A stretch of 59,388 bases of DNA from Mycobacteriaceae bacterium (GCA_019749805.1 JAIEPH010000109.1:1-59388); one strand, 5' to 3'; numbered from the stretch's first letter, positions 36,735 to 46,410 are shown. Numbers and translations are program-made. Notes: generated by a model not told the origin, from the sequence alone.

Positions 36735-37331
36735 ATGGAGCTGGCTCTACAGAGCTCGCTGTTCGAGCACGCCGAACGGCGCCATCTCGGCGACGGCGCC
36801 TGGATCGACTATCGGTCCGGGTGGCTGGAGGACGCCGACTCGCTGTTCACCGAGCTGCATGACGTCATCCCATGGCGCGCCGAGCGACGGCAGATGTACG
36901 ACCGCGTGCTCGATGTGCCCCGGTTGGTCAGCTTCCACCAGCTGGTCGACGACCCGATTCCGCACCCGCGGCTGAAGCAGATCCGGCGCCGTCTCAACGA
37001 TGCCTACGCGGGCGAACTCGGCGAACCGTTCACCACCGCCGGGTTGTGCCTCTACCGCGACGGCGACGACAGCGTGGCCTGGCACGGCGACACGATCGGC
37101 CGCAGCAGCACCGAGGACACCATGGTCGCCATCGTCAGCCTCGGCGCGACAAGGGTTTTCGCGCTGCGACCGCGTGGGGGCGGCAAGTCGCTACGCCTCA
37201 AACACTGCCACGGCGACCTGTTGGTGATGGGTGGCTCGTGCCAACGCACCTGGGAACACGCGATCCCGAAGACGTCTCGACCGACCGGCCCACGGATCAG
37301 CATCCAGTTCCGCCCGCACGACGTCCGCTAA
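36735..37331 (+). CDS. alkB: AlkB-like Fe(II)/2-oxoglutarate dioxygenase
   Basis: 198 aa. Probable direct-reversal repair of alkylated DNA bases. Iron ligands His117 and Asp119 (AWHGDTIG) and His175 (EHAIPK); the 2OG-binding arginines are in RISIQFR near 187-193. NxYxxGxD-type region is FCLYRDGDDS-like: GLCLYRDGDDSVAWH. ATG 36735; an ATG 21 bp upstream is less likely. Its stop overlaps the stop side of the convergent lipoprotein gene. Confidence 0.92.
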   Translation: MELALQSSLFEHAERRHLGDGAWIDYRSGWLEDADSLFTELHDVIPWRAERRQMYDRVLDVPRLVSFHQLVDDPIPHPRLKQIRRRLNDAYAGELGEPFTTAGLCLYRDGDDSVAWHGDTIGRSSTEDTMVAIVSLGATRVFALRPRGGGKSLRLKHCHGDLLVMGGSCQRTWEHAIPKTSRPTGPRISIQFRPHDVR

Positions 37332-37999
37332 CCCTTGACCGCCCCCACGGCCGACACGAGAAGGTCGCGGGCGCGCTGGGTGTCGACGGGCGCGACGGGC
37401 TGGTCCGGCAGCACCAACGGGTTCGCGGTCACGATGACGAGAAATGTTCCGAAGCTCGCGATGTAGTTGTAGATCTCCCCGGCGCCCGGCTTGCCGTTGA
37501 CGATCGTCTGCAGCACGCGATGGGTCCCCATCGTCTCGGCGCCCTCGATCTGCGGCGAATCCACGACCTCGACCAGACCGCGCATGCCACCGCCGGCGAA
37601 ACCCACCCGCTTGCAGTTGTCGGCGGGACGGTTGACCGGAACGGGTGCGGAGGTTTCCACCGCGATGACGATGAACCGGTTACCGTCACCCTCGGCGGTG
37701 GTGGCGGCCATGTTGCCCTTGACCCCATCGGGCAGCACCTGTGCGGTGGCGAAGGACCCACAATCGGCCGGATCGAACTTCATCCCCTCGGGCAGCGTCG
37801 GTCGTCCGAGCAGTCGCGGGTCGATCCCCGTCGGCGCGACCTCGGTCACTTTGAACTGCGGACCGAAACTGGAGCGCACGTCCTTGATGCGGGCGATGTC
37901 GGCGCTGGAGAGATCCGCCGACTCCGAAGATCCACATGCAGCCAGTAGCCCCGCGCAAACCAGGGCGAAGTGGCTGCCGAGCCTTGCGCTCTTGAACAT
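37328..37999 (-). CDS. DUF5642-type lipoprotein 1
   Basis: 223 aa. Signal peptide with lipobox LLAAC (Cys22), so membrane-anchored outside the cytoplasmic membrane. The globular part (YNYIASFGTFLVIVTANPLV; three Cys after the lipid site) resembles the mycobacterial DUF5642 family. Function unknown. It is followed at 38028 by a second, divergent copy on the same strand, which suggests a tandem duplication. Confidence 0.8.
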   Translation of the reverse strand: MFKSARLGSHFALVCAGLLAACGSSESADLSSADIARIKDVRSSFGPQFKVTEVAPTGIDPRLLGRPTLPEGMKFDPADCGSFATAQVLPDGVKGNMAATTAEGDGNRFIVIAVETSAPVPVNRPADNCKRVGFAGGGMRGLVEVVDSPQIEGAETMGTHRVLQTIVNGKPGAGEIYNYIASFGTFLVIVTANPLVLPDQPVAPVDTQRARDLLVSAVGAVKG

Positions 38000-38027
38000 C
38001 GCCGCCAACTTACCCGCAGCCCCGTCG

Positions 38028-38717
38028 TCAACCCCGCAATGCCGCCGCCGTTTTCACCATCAGTTCATTCGCGAAAGCCGCGTCGAGTTGCGGATGCGGC
38101 GATCCGGGATCGGTCACCACGGAGACGAACGCCACGTGACCGTCCAGGTAGGCGGTGACGGTATCGGCGTGCGAGTGAGTTTCGGTGCCGCCCTCGACGA
38201 CGGTCGTTGTTGCGGTCGCCATTGCGACGGTCTCGGCGTTCTCGATCGCCGGCGCGGCGGTCATGGTGACTGTGCCGTTCGCCTGCCCGGCCGAGAGGCT
38301 CCACTGCCCGCATGACGCTGTGGCCCCTCGGTCCAGACCCGCCGTCGACTCCGCGACGACGACGTAAACGATGCCCCCCGTTCCCGACCCCGACCACCCT
38401 TTCGTCGAGGCGGGGTCGACGGCGGGATCCGCGAGTAGACCGCACTGCGGCGGTTCTGCCGACCATTGCGTGCCGAACCCCCACAGCGCTGGCGGCCGCA
38501 CCTGGCCCGTCAGGTTGGCGACCTCATACCCGTCGGGCAGATCATGGCGAACCCGATCGATCCTGACCGGGTCGATACGCGGCGTTGCGCCCGGCGACAT
38601 GGTCACCTCCGGTTGCGGATCCTCGCCCGAGCCACAGGCCGCGGCGAGGAGAGCCAACGTCAGACCCATGGCCCACACCGGGCGCCAATACCTCAGAGAA
38701 CCCTTACAGCTATCCAT
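38028..38717 (-). CDS. DUF5642-type lipoprotein 2
   Basis: 229 aa. Lipobox LLAAAC at Cys28; then GSGEDPQPEV and a domain with DLPDGYEVANLTGQVRPPAL, PPQCGLLADPAV and ASCGQWSLSAG. It resembles the preceding lipoprotein in layout, but identity is low. Start MDSCKGSLRYWRP at 38717; an ATG at 38747 is possible. Function unknown. Confidence 0.8.
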   Translation of the reverse strand: MDSCKGSLRYWRPVWAMGLTLALLAAACGSGEDPQPEVTMSPGATPRIDPVRIDRVRHDLPDGYEVANLTGQVRPPALWGFGTQWSAEPPQCGLLADPAVDPASTKGWSGSGTGGIVYVVVAESTAGLDRGATASCGQWSLSAGQANGTVTMTAAPAIENAETVAMATATTTVVEGGTETHSHADTVTAYLDGHVAFVSVVTDPGSPHPQLDAAFANELMVKTAAALRG

Positions 38718-38779
38718 GCAACGAAATATGTCCGTCCGCCGATGCATAAGTACCAGGCAAATTAGGAACGGAGGCCCTC

Positions 38780-39091
38780 ATGCGCCAAAAATGGGGTCTA
38801 GCGGCAACGATAGCGTTGATAGGAGTCGTCCTTGCCCCTGCGGGCGTGGCGGCGGCAGAGCCCAACAGAGGTGGCAACGCGTACCAGACGATCGGCGAGT
38901 TGGAATCCGTCGGATACAACGTCGTGATCGATCGGGTGGGCAGCGCGCCGTTGGGCGAGTGCTTCGTCACGAACGTGCGCAACCCGCAGGAGGTCACCCG
39001 GACGATCTCAGTCGGCGAGGGTAAGGACCGCGAGTTCATCACCGTCGTCGTCAGCCGGTCGATCACCGTTTCGCTCAACTGCGACGTCTGA
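38780..39091 (+). CDS. Small secreted protein of unknown function
   Basis: 103 aa with a clear Sec signal, LAATIALIGVVLAPAGVAAA, cleaved near AAAEPN. The mature part has two Cys (ECFVTN and NCDV) that could form one disulfide. The ATG has ggagg at a good distance (aacggaggccctc). It resembles small mycobacterial secreted hypotheticals; no function can be assigned. Confidence 0.82.
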   Translation: MRQKWGLAATIALIGVVLAPAGVAAAEPNRGGNAYQTIGELESVGYNVVIDRVGSAPLGECFVTNVRNPQEVTRTISVGEGKDREFITVVVSRSITVSLNCDV

Positions 39092-39099
39092 TTCGGCCG

Positions 39100-40671
39100 T
39101 CAGGCGGCCGCCGGGCTTGCCGTATCGGCCGGGGTGGAAGCCGGTGCGTTGGGCGCGGTGTCGTCATCGCCGGGCGTTGCGGGTGAAGTAGGTCTGGCGT
39201 CGCGCTGCGAGTCGAACCTGACCGGGCCTCTGATCTTCGGCAAGCGGATCAAGTCCAGGGTGCTGCGGATGTGCGCGCCGACTCTCGTCACCGGCCTGGG
39301 CCCGACGCGGGGCGTGGTCGCGTCGAGGTTGTCGGCGCCTTCTCCCTCTGGCGCGCCCGCTTCGATGACCTCTCCCTCGACGACCTGCTCCTCAGCGTTC
39401 TCGCCTTCGAGGGCGTTCTGTCCGGGGTCGTCACCCAGTCGTGAATTCTCGTCGCCGTCGGCCGATGGTGGATCGGGCACCTCGGGACCGCCCACCCCGA
39501 ACGGGCTGGTCACTCGATCGGTTCCGAGGGGCCGATTGTTTTCGTCTCCGGATGCTTCGGCGATCGCGTCGTCGATACCCACCGGGATCGCTTTGACGAT
39601 GTTCACGATGGCCTGGACGGGATCCCGGAACGGAAGCAGCCCCACCTTGGTGGCCACGCCCGGATTGACGTCGCGCGCATAGCCGGCTTCGATCGCCGCT
39701 TTCAATGGAGCCTCGAGCAGCGTGAGGATCGGCGACGGCACGAAGGCCTCGAACGGCATCAGGATGGGCAAGCGTTGGGCGCGAACAAGGTAGTAGTCGG
39801 TGTCACCGTGGGAGCCTTGATAATCGGCGTCCTCGAGACTGGCGTTCTGCATATCACCGTGAAAGTAGTAATACCCGGCTACGGCGTTCGCGATGGCCAA
39901 CAGGTTGGTGAGGCTGGCCGGTGCGTCGCCGCCGAGAATGTCGTATTGCGCTGCGGCGTCGACGGTCTCGTAGCACTCACCAGACGCATTACAACTGTCG
40001 GTCGGAGTGGCTCCGTGGAAGGTAATTCCGATAATCGGGATCGTCAGGCCCTCGGGTCCCCTGGCCAGGACGCCGCCGTTGGGACGCATCGGATTGGACA
40101 ACAGAAAGAAGGACACGTCGCCCGGCTCGAGATCGGGATAGGCGTCCGGATTATCGATGATGTCCTTCTTGAGAAGTGAGGCGACCACCGCGCTCTGCGA
40201 GTAGCCGAAGACGGCGAATTCGTCCGTGGCGTCGGGTGTGCCGGCGGGGGCGCCCGGGACCGCGGGGTTGTAGGAGCAGTCGGTCGACCCACGGATACAC
40301 CTGCTGACGTTCGCGAGGCCCGCGGTCACGGAGGCATCGAACGTCAACGATCCGGACACCGGGAAGAACTGCTCGGGGGTGACGACGGCGTAGCGGTCGT
40401 CACCGGGTCCCACCTCGTCGATCGGGGTGCCCCCCGGGCCGGTCGACGCGAAGGCGGGGTTGATGAACCCGTCGATCGCATTGGACATATACGGGTTGAT
40501 GTAACCCACCGGGTCATCCGGCGGCGAGCTGAGCGGATGACCGGTACCGCCCATGATGAGCGCGGTCGCCGTCAGCTGGACGACTGTCGCCGCGGTCCAT
40601 GCCACTACCAGACCGACAACGCTCAGCAACGCCAGACCCACGACGCCCAGCGAACGAATCAACCCCCGCAT
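39100..40671 (-). CDS. PE-PPE-domain serine hydrolase without PE or PPE region
   Basis: 523 aa. An N-terminal membrane/signal segment (LGVVGLALLSVVGLVVAW) replaces the usual PE or PPE domain. The PE-PPE hydrolase domain (PF08237 type) has FAVFGYSQSAVVAS with nucleophile Ser, and FHGDMQNASL. The tail of about 130 residues is Pro/Glu/Asp/Ala-rich and disordered. Start ATG 40671 has gaggagggt upstream. The family has esterase or acyltransferase activity on envelope lipids. Substrate unknown. Confidence 0.85.
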   Translation of the reverse strand: MRGLIRSLGVVGLALLSVVGLVVAWTAATVVQLTATALIMGGTGHPLSSPPDDPVGYINPYMSNAIDGFINPAFASTGPGGTPIDEVGPGDDRYAVVTPEQFFPVSGSLTFDASVTAGLANVSRCIRGSTDCSYNPAVPGAPAGTPDATDEFAVFGYSQSAVVASLLKKDIIDNPDAYPDLEPGDVSFFLLSNPMRPNGGVLARGPEGLTIPIIGITFHGATPTDSCNASGECYETVDAAAQYDILGGDAPASLTNLLAIANAVAGYYYFHGDMQNASLEDADYQGSHGDTDYYLVRAQRLPILMPFEAFVPSPILTLLEAPLKAAIEAGYARDVNPGVATKVGLLPFRDPVQAIVNIVKAIPVGIDDAIAEASGDENNRPLGTDRVTSPFGVGGPEVPDPPSADGDENSRLGDDPGQNALEGENAEEQVVEGEVIEAGAPEGEGADNLDATTPRVGPRPVTRVGAHIRSTLDLIRLPKIRGPVRFDSQRDARPTSPATPGDDDTAPNAPASTPADTASPAAA

Positions 40672-40843
40672 GCCGAAACCCTCCTCGGCAGGACACAGCC
40701 GCCGATCAAAGAACACATCTGGATCCGGCCTGAGAAATTTTTCAGCCGCCCAGCAAACTTTCCGCGAGTTTAGAGCAAGCCCAGGGCATAGCGCTAGAGG
40801 TAGGCCGACCGTAGGCTACGGCGAGACTTTGAAAGGAGACCGA

Positions 40844-41548
40844 ATGAGCAAGTCAGTGAGGGCCGGCGTCATCGCCATCGCGACCGTCGCACTCGGAGTG
40901 AGCCTGGCCGGTTGCGGGTCGGACACCAAGACCGACGAGTCCACGACGGAAAGTGCGTCGTCCAGCGAAGCGGCCACGACGACCAGCGCAGCCGCCGCGC
41001 CCACCAGCGAGGGCCAGGCCGCGGGACCGAACAAGACGATCGTCGACTACATCCGTGAGAACGGCATCACCGAAACTCCGGTCAAGCGCGGGGATCCCGG
41101 CGCGCCCACCATCGACCTGCCCATGCCGGAAGGCTGGGAGGATGCCGGCCCCCGCACCCCCGATTGGGCTTACGGCGCAATCCTTTCCACTGATCCGGCC
41201 TTCACCAGCGATCCACCGTCCATCATGGCGCTGGTCTCCAAGCTGACCGGTAACGTCGACCCGGCGAAGATCCTCGAGTTCGCACCCGGAGAGATAAACA
41301 ACCTGCCCGGTTTCGAGGGCTCGAACACCGGAAACCCAGGCAAGCTGAGCGGTTTCGACGCCATGCAGGTCGGCGGCACCTATGAGAAGAACGGCGTCAC
41401 CCGCGCCATCGCGCAGAAAACCGTCGTGATCCCGGGCCAGGACGGGCTTTACGTCCTGCAGCTCAACGCCGATGGTCGCGAGGATCAGATCGATGTCCTG
41501 GGTCCTGCCACCGTCACCATCGACGAGCAGACCACGATCACTCCCTGA
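40844..41548 (+). CDS. LpqN-like lipoprotein
   Basis: 234 aa. Lipobox VSLAGC (Cys24), then a Ser/Thr/Ala-rich linker and one LpqN-family domain (LPMPEGWEDAGPRTPDWAYG, RAIAQKTVVIPGQDGLYVLQ). ATG 40844 follows aaaggag. M. tuberculosis LpqN interacts with cell-envelope enzymes and has been linked to host interactions; the role here is not established. Confidence 0.9.
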   Translation: MSKSVRAGVIAIATVALGVSLAGCGSDTKTDESTTESASSSEAATTTSAAAAPTSEGQAAGPNKTIVDYIRENGITETPVKRGDPGAPTIDLPMPEGWEDAGPRTPDWAYGAILSTDPAFTSDPPSIMALVSKLTGNVDPAKILEFAPGEINNLPGFEGSNTGNPGKLSGFDAMQVGGTYEKNGVTRAIAQKTVVIPGQDGLYVLQLNADGREDQIDVLGPATVTIDEQTTITP

Positions 41549-41580
41549 GACCGGGCATCTCGCCGTATTGCTCGGTGCCG

Positions 41581-42411
41581 CTAGGCACGTGACACTGCCG
41601 AGGCCGCCGCGATCTGTTCGGCGGTCGGCCGCACCCCGGTATACCTTTCGAACTGTTCTGCGGCCTGCAGCGCGATCACTTCGGCACCGGTGATGACGGC
41701 GATGCCCGCGGCGCGAGCCGCGGTGATCAGCGGGGTCTCGGACGGCAACGCCACCACATCGAATACGGTGTGCGCGGCGTCGATAGTCGTCGCGTCGAAG
41801 GCGAGGTCGTGCTCCTCGGGGCCGTCCGCCATCCCCACCGGCGTGATGTTGACGAGGACGTCGGCGGTGCGGTCGCCCACTTCGGCCACGTACTCGTAGT
41901 CGAGCCGCTCGGCCAGCGCCCGCCCGGTGTCGGGGTTGCGGGCGACGACCGTGCCCCGGTGAAAGCCGTTGTCCCGGAAGGCCGCCGCGACGGCGCTCGC
42001 CATTCCGCCGCTGCCCCGGAACAGCACCGACTGCGACGGCTGCAGACCGTGTTCGGCGATGAGCCGCGCCACAGCCAGGTAGTCGGTGTTCGACGCGGTC
42101 AGATGGCCGCCGGGAACCGATGTGTCGTTGACGATCGTGTTCACCGCGTTGATGGACTTCGCGGACTGTTCGACGTCGTCGACGAGTTCGATGACGTCCT
42201 GCTTGAACGGCATCGATACCGAGCACCCGCGGATTCCCAGGGCACGAACGCCGCCGATCGCCGCGGCGATGTCCGTCGTCGTGAACGCCTTGTAGATGAA
42301 GTCGAGGCCGAGCAGGTCGTACAGGTAGTTGTGGAACCTGGTACCGATGTTGCTCGGCCGCGCCGCCAGCGAGATACACAGTCGGGTGTCCTTATTCAGC
42401 GCGGGCTTCAC
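41581..42411 (-). CDS. Shikimate/quinate dehydrogenase-like protein
   Basis: 276 aa AroE-family protein. Substrate pocket: SVSMPFKQDVIELVD with the catalytic Lys, and the Asp in ASNTDYLA. NADP-binding loop FRGSGGMASAVAAA. It is not the conserved aroE of the mycobacterial chorismate cluster by context, so it may be a shikimate or quinate dehydrogenase paralogue. It ends 1 bp before the pat stop side on the same strand, downstream of pat, likely one transcript. Confidence 0.85.
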   Translation of the reverse strand: MKPALNKDTRLCISLAARPSNIGTRFHNYLYDLLGLDFIYKAFTTTDIAAAIGGVRALGIRGCSVSMPFKQDVIELVDDVEQSAKSINAVNTIVNDTSVPGGHLTASNTDYLAVARLIAEHGLQPSQSVLFRGSGGMASAVAAAFRDNGFHRGTVVARNPDTGRALAERLDYEYVAEVGDRTADVLVNITPVGMADGPEEHDLAFDATTIDAAHTVFDVVALPSETPLITAARAAGIAVITGAEVIALQAAEQFERYTGVRPTAEQIAAASAVSRA

Positions 42412-42412
42412 C

Positions 42413-43411
42413 TCACCCGACCGCCTTGATCACCTGGGACGTCACGCCTCGGATCTTCTTGACCAACGATGCGGGCAGCTGTAGCGAGCCCGGGTTCGGG
42501 ACGTCGACGACGGTGGTGACGACCCCGAGGTCGTCGCGGTGCCAGCTGGCGCCGAAGCGGTCCATGATCGCCCGCATGGGATGGTTGTCGCTGAGCACCC
42601 GTGCGGTAAAGCGTTCGACCCCAACGTAATCCGCGGTGACGCTGAGCGCGCCCATCAGGAACGTACCGATGCCGCGGCCCTGGTAGTCGTCGCCGACGAT
42701 GAACGCCACCTCCGCGACCGCCAGGTCGTCCTCATCACGCACGAACCGCGCGTCGGCCACCACGGGCCCCTCGGCGCCCTCGGTCATCACCCAGACGAAG
42801 TGGTGCACGTAGTCGACCTCGAACAGGTATGTCATCAGAGACTTCGTCGGCGTGCGCGGCGACTGGAACCGCCGGTACAGCGTCTCGCTCGAGAACTCGA
42901 CCGGCCCGTTCGTCGTGCGTTCGCTGTCTCCCGGCAGGACCGGGCGCAGATAGAAGACGGACCCGTCGCGCAGTTTCACCGGGATCGGGGTGATGAACGC
43001 GGCGAGCCGCTGCCGCGCCGTTCGCACCAGCTTCTCGACCATGCCCGGGATCTCGAGCATGGTCGCGAACGCTTCCCGGTCACCGACCCATCCCGAGAGC
43101 TGATCGAGCGCCACCACGGTGGCACTGCGCGGCGTGTCGCGCAGCAACGCGATCTCGCCGACGACGAGGCCGGGCTGAAGTTCGGCCACGGTGTCGTGCC
43201 CGTCAACGCCGGCATGGGTGACTTCGGCGCGGCCGGATCCGATCAGCAAAAAAGACACCGCGAGCTCGCCCTGCTGCATGAGCACCTGTCCGGGAGTTGC
43301 ATTCAGCGGCTGCAACTGCGCCGCGAGCGGCGCGAGAGCTGCGGTCGAATAGCCGGCGAAAACTTCTAGTTCGACGAGTTCGTCGGCTCGGACGACGGTC
43401 GGGCCGGCCAC
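42413..43411 (-). CDS. pat: cAMP-regulated protein lysine acetyltransferase Pat
   Basis: 332 aa, matching M. tuberculosis Rv0998 (333). Residues 1-140 form a cyclic-nucleotide-binding domain with GEIALLRDTPRSATVVA (Glu86, Arg95); residues about 150-320 are a GNAT domain with acetyl-CoA loop QGRGIG and catalytic Glu234. Binding of cAMP activates it; it acetylates acyl-CoA synthetases and others. GTG start at 43411. The aroE-like gene lies 1 bp downstream. Confidence 0.95.
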   Translation of the reverse strand: MAGPTVVRADELVELEVFAGYSTAALAPLAAQLQPLNATPGQVLMQQGELAVSFLLIGSGRAEVTHAGVDGHDTVAELQPGLVVGEIALLRDTPRSATVVALDQLSGWVGDREAFATMLEIPGMVEKLVRTARQRLAAFITPIPVKLRDGSVFYLRPVLPGDSERTTNGPVEFSSETLYRRFQSPRTPTKSLMTYLFEVDYVHHFVWVMTEGAEGPVVADARFVRDEDDLAVAEVAFIVGDDYQGRGIGTFLMGALSVTADYVGVERFTARVLSDNHPMRAIMDRFGASWHRDDLGVVTTVVDVPNPGSLQLPASLVKKIRGVTSQVIKAVG

Positions 43412-43484
43412 CTCACGAGGCTACGGGGTGCTCGACTCGACGAGCAAGGAACGCTGCGCGCGGCCGATAAGGCACTATTCGAGG

Positions 43485-44285
43485 ATGACCGACGCCCAGT
43501 TCAGCACTCATGCCCAGCTCTTCGATCTGAGCGGAAAACGCGCCCTGGTCACGGGCGGATCGCGAGGTATCGGCCTGATGATGGCCCGCGGCCTCGTGCA
43601 GGCCGGCGCCCGCGTGGTGATCAGCTCGCGCAAGGCCGACGCCTGCGAGGCGGCCCGCGAGCAGTTGTCGGACCTCGGCGACGTCCAGGCGATCCCGGCC
43701 GATCTGTCCCGGCACGAGGAGTGCCTGCGGCTGGCCGAAGAGGTCACCGCGGGCGGCGAGCAGCTGGACATCCTGGTCAACAACGCGGGCGCCACGTGGG
43801 GTGAGCCATTGGAGAGCTTCCCCGATTCGGCCTGGGACAAAGTTCTCGATCTCAACGTCAAGTCGCCGTTCTGGATGGTGCAGGCGCTGGTCCCCGCGCT
43901 TCGCGACGCCGGGACGGCAGAGGATCCCGCGCGGGTCATCAACGTCGGCAGCATCGACGGTCTCCGCCCGAGCCGGCTTCCGGTGTACTCCTATGTCAGC
44001 AGCAAGGCCGCGCTGCACAATCTGACCCGCATGCTCGCGTTTGAACTCGGTCCGCAGCACATCACCGTGAACGCGGTGGCTCCCGGGCCCTTCCCGTCCA
44101 AGATGATGGCCGCGACGCTCGAGTCCTTCGGCGACTCGATCGCGGCGTCGGCGCCGCTGCGGCGGATCGGGCGCGACGACGACATGGCGGGCATCGCGGT
44201 GTTTCTCGCCAGCCGTGCCGGGGCCTATCTCACCGGAGCGGTGATCCCCGTCGACGGCGGACTCGCGACGACCGCCGCCGGGTGA
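43485..44285 (+). CDS. Short-chain dehydrogenase/reductase
   Basis: 266 aa classical SDR. Cofactor motif TGGSRGIGLMMARG, NNAGATWGEPL, active site VGSIDG and YSYVSSKAAL (YxxxK), C-terminal VIPVDGGL. ATG 43485 follows cgagg. First gene of a three-gene run with the PolD-like and phosphotransferase genes (gaps 1 and 8 bp). Substrate unknown. Confidence 0.92.
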   Translation: MTDAQFSTHAQLFDLSGKRALVTGGSRGIGLMMARGLVQAGARVVISSRKADACEAAREQLSDLGDVQAIPADLSRHEECLRLAEEVTAGGEQLDILVNNAGATWGEPLESFPDSAWDKVLDLNVKSPFWMVQALVPALRDAGTAEDPARVINVGSIDGLRPSRLPVYSYVSSKAALHNLTRMLAFELGPQHITVNAVAPGPFPSKMMAATLESFGDSIAASAPLRRIGRDDDMAGIAVFLASRAGAYLTGAVIPVDGGLATTAAG

Positions 44286-44286
44286 C

Positions 44287-45258
44287 GTGGCCGCCAAGGA
44301 ACATCGCGACGGCGTCGAGCTCTCTAATCTCGACGAGCCGCTGACCCCGGATGCCGGGGCCACCAAACGCGACCTCGTCGACTATCTGGCGGCGGTCGCT
44401 CCTCGGATGCTGCCGGGACTCGTCGACCGGCCGCTGACCGTTTTGCGAGTCCTACGCGGGCGCGAACCGTTCATGCAGAAGAACGTGCCCAAGTACACCC
44501 CCGACTGGGTGCGGACGGTGACGATGTGGGCGGAGGCCTCGCATCGCGAGGTTCGCTACGCGCTGTGCAACGACTGGCGCACCCTGCTGTGGCTGGCCAA
44601 CCAGCGGGCGGTGGAGTACCACCCGACGCTCGGACTGGCGGACAACATCTATCGCCCAACACATCTCGTGCTCGACCTCGACCCGCCCGACGACGACTTC
44701 ACGAAGGTGGTGGCCGTCGCACATCTGGTGCATCAGGCACTGGCCGACACCGGTCTCGACGGCGCGGTCAAGACCAGCGGGGCCAAGGGGGTGCACGTCT
44801 TCGTCCCGATCGACGACTCGGCACCGGTCGACGACGTCGCCGCGGCGACCCGCGCGCTCGCGGGCCGCGCGGAAGCTCTCGATCCGGACATCGCGACGAC
44901 GGCGTTCATCGTCGAAGACCGCGGCGGCAAGGTGTTCGTCGACGCCACCCGCGCGGGCGGAGCGACCGTCGCGGCGGCGTACAGCCCGCGGCTGCGCCCT
45001 GGGACGCCGGTGTCGTTTCCGCTCCAATGGTCCGAACTCGACTCGGTCTCCCCCGCCGACTTCACCGTCCATACCGCGATCGACGCGCTCGACGGCCGGC
45101 CATCGTGGCTGGAGTCGATGCCGGCACCGCAGCGGCTGCCCGCCGACCTGGTCGAACAGGGCCGCACCATTCCCGTCGCACGAGTGGCGGCGATGCACGA
45201 AGGCAAGCGCCGGGCGAAAGCGCGCCGAGAACGTGGCGAGGATACCGACACACGTTGA
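44287..45258 (+). CDS. LigD-type polymerase/primase domain protein (PolD)
   Basis: 323 aa, stand-alone archaeo-eukaryotic primase-like polymerase domain, like the polymerase domain of LigD and M. tuberculosis Rv3730c. Metal-binding Asp residues in LVLDLDPPDDDF; KTSGAKGVHVFVPI supplies nucleotide contacts. Such enzymes fill gaps and add ribonucleotides in non-homologous end joining. GTG start, 1 bp after the SDR stop. No ligase or nuclease domain and no Ku gene nearby. Confidence 0.9.
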   Translation: MAAKEHRDGVELSNLDEPLTPDAGATKRDLVDYLAAVAPRMLPGLVDRPLTVLRVLRGREPFMQKNVPKYTPDWVRTVTMWAEASHREVRYALCNDWRTLLWLANQRAVEYHPTLGLADNIYRPTHLVLDLDPPDDDFTKVVAVAHLVHQALADTGLDGAVKTSGAKGVHVFVPIDDSAPVDDVAAATRALAGRAEALDPDIATTAFIVEDRGGKVFVDATRAGGATVAAAYSPRLRPGTPVSFPLQWSELDSVSPADFTVHTAIDALDGRPSWLESMPAPQRLPADLVEQGRTIPVARVAAMHEGKRRAKARRERGEDTDTR

Positions 45259-45266
45259 ACCAGAAC

Positions 45267-46322
45267 ATGATTCCGCGCCAACCGGCCGACATCGATGTGA
45301 CCATGTTTCGGGCGCTGGCGGCACGCGACGATGTGACCGCTGTGCGCGTCCACGACGTCGACCACGGGACGGCCACGCGGGCCCGGCTGGATATCACCGG
45401 TGATGCGCAACTACCGAGCACGGCGTTCGTCAAACTGGCCCCCACCCGGCCCGCCGAGCGTCTCTTCAATCGGTTCATGGCGCTGGCGCACAACGAAGCC
45501 GAGGTATACCGACGACTGCACGCCGACCTGTCCGAGGTGATGCCTGCACTGTACGGCGCGGCATCCAACGGTGGTGGCCGCGCGGTGGTCATCCTCGAGG
45601 ATCTCACGGTGCGCGGTGCGGCTTTCCCACCGCTGGCGACCGGGGCCAGCGCCAAGCAGGCGCTCGCCGTCGCCGGCGCGCTCGCGGCTGTGCACCAAAA
45701 GTTCTGGCAGTCATCGCGTTTCGATGGCGATCTCGCGTTTCTCGGTCCGGCACGATCGCGTAACACCCGGCTCGGTCCGCACTCGTGGCATCTGCTGCAC
45801 ACGATCCCCAAGGACTTCGACGACATCGTGCCGCCGCAGTTCCGTGACGACGCCAGGATGCTCATCAAGCGCCGTTGGGAAATCGCGGCGCTGATGCGCA
45901 CCTACCCGAACTCGCTCCTGCACGGTGACACCCACCTGGGCAACATCGGCTTCGTCGGCGACCGGCCTGTGCTGTTCGACTGGCAGGTCAGCTCGTGCGG
46001 ACCGGCGATCAAGGACCTGGCATATTTCGCAGCCACGTCGGTCGAATCCGACATCCGGCGCGCCATCGACACCGAGCTCGTGCGCACCTACGTCGACACG
46101 TTGAACGCCGACGGCACCACCCGGCTCAGTTACGGCGCCGCATGGGACTCGTATCGACTGTTCGCCTTTACCGGCTACATCGCCGCCGGTGTCACGGCGG
46201 CCTTCGGCCGGCGCCTGCAGGGCGAAGCGACCACGCGGGCGGGCCTCGACCGGGCGGTACAAGCGGTCCGCGACTTCGGGTCGCTGGACCTGCTACGCGC
46301 AGCACTCGATGGGACGCGCTGA
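45267..46322 (+). CDS. Aminoglycoside phosphotransferase-like kinase
   Basis: 351 aa, APH/ChoK-fold (PF01636 type). Catalytic loop LLHGDTHLGNIGFVG with the base Asp, and metal site VLFDWQVSSCGPAIKDLAYF. Mycobacteria encode many such proteins of unknown substrate; antibiotic resistance should not be inferred. ATG 45267; a TTG 12 bp upstream overlaps the preceding stop and is an alternative. Confidence 0.85.
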   Translation: MIPRQPADIDVTMFRALAARDDVTAVRVHDVDHGTATRARLDITGDAQLPSTAFVKLAPTRPAERLFNRFMALAHNEAEVYRRLHADLSEVMPALYGAASNGGGRAVVILEDLTVRGAAFPPLATGASAKQALAVAGALAAVHQKFWQSSRFDGDLAFLGPARSRNTRLGPHSWHLLHTIPKDFDDIVPPQFRDDARMLIKRRWEIAALMRTYPNSLLHGDTHLGNIGFVGDRPVLFDWQVSSCGPAIKDLAYFAATSVESDIRRAIDTELVRTYVDTLNADGTTRLSYGAAWDSYRLFAFTGYIAAGVTAAFGRRLQGEATTRAGLDRAVQAVRDFGSLDLLRAALDGTR

Positions 46323-46410
46323 CGGCCGGGAATCGTCATGGGTAGGCTCGACCCGCGTCGTCGCACTCCGCGATGGCCAGCCATCCGGCTCGGCGAACCT
46401 GGGAGAGGCG

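Noticed and set aside
45267..46322. Aminoglycoside resistance gene
   Set aside because: The APH fold is common in mycobacteria for unknown small-molecule kinases; nothing in the sequence or context points to antibiotics.
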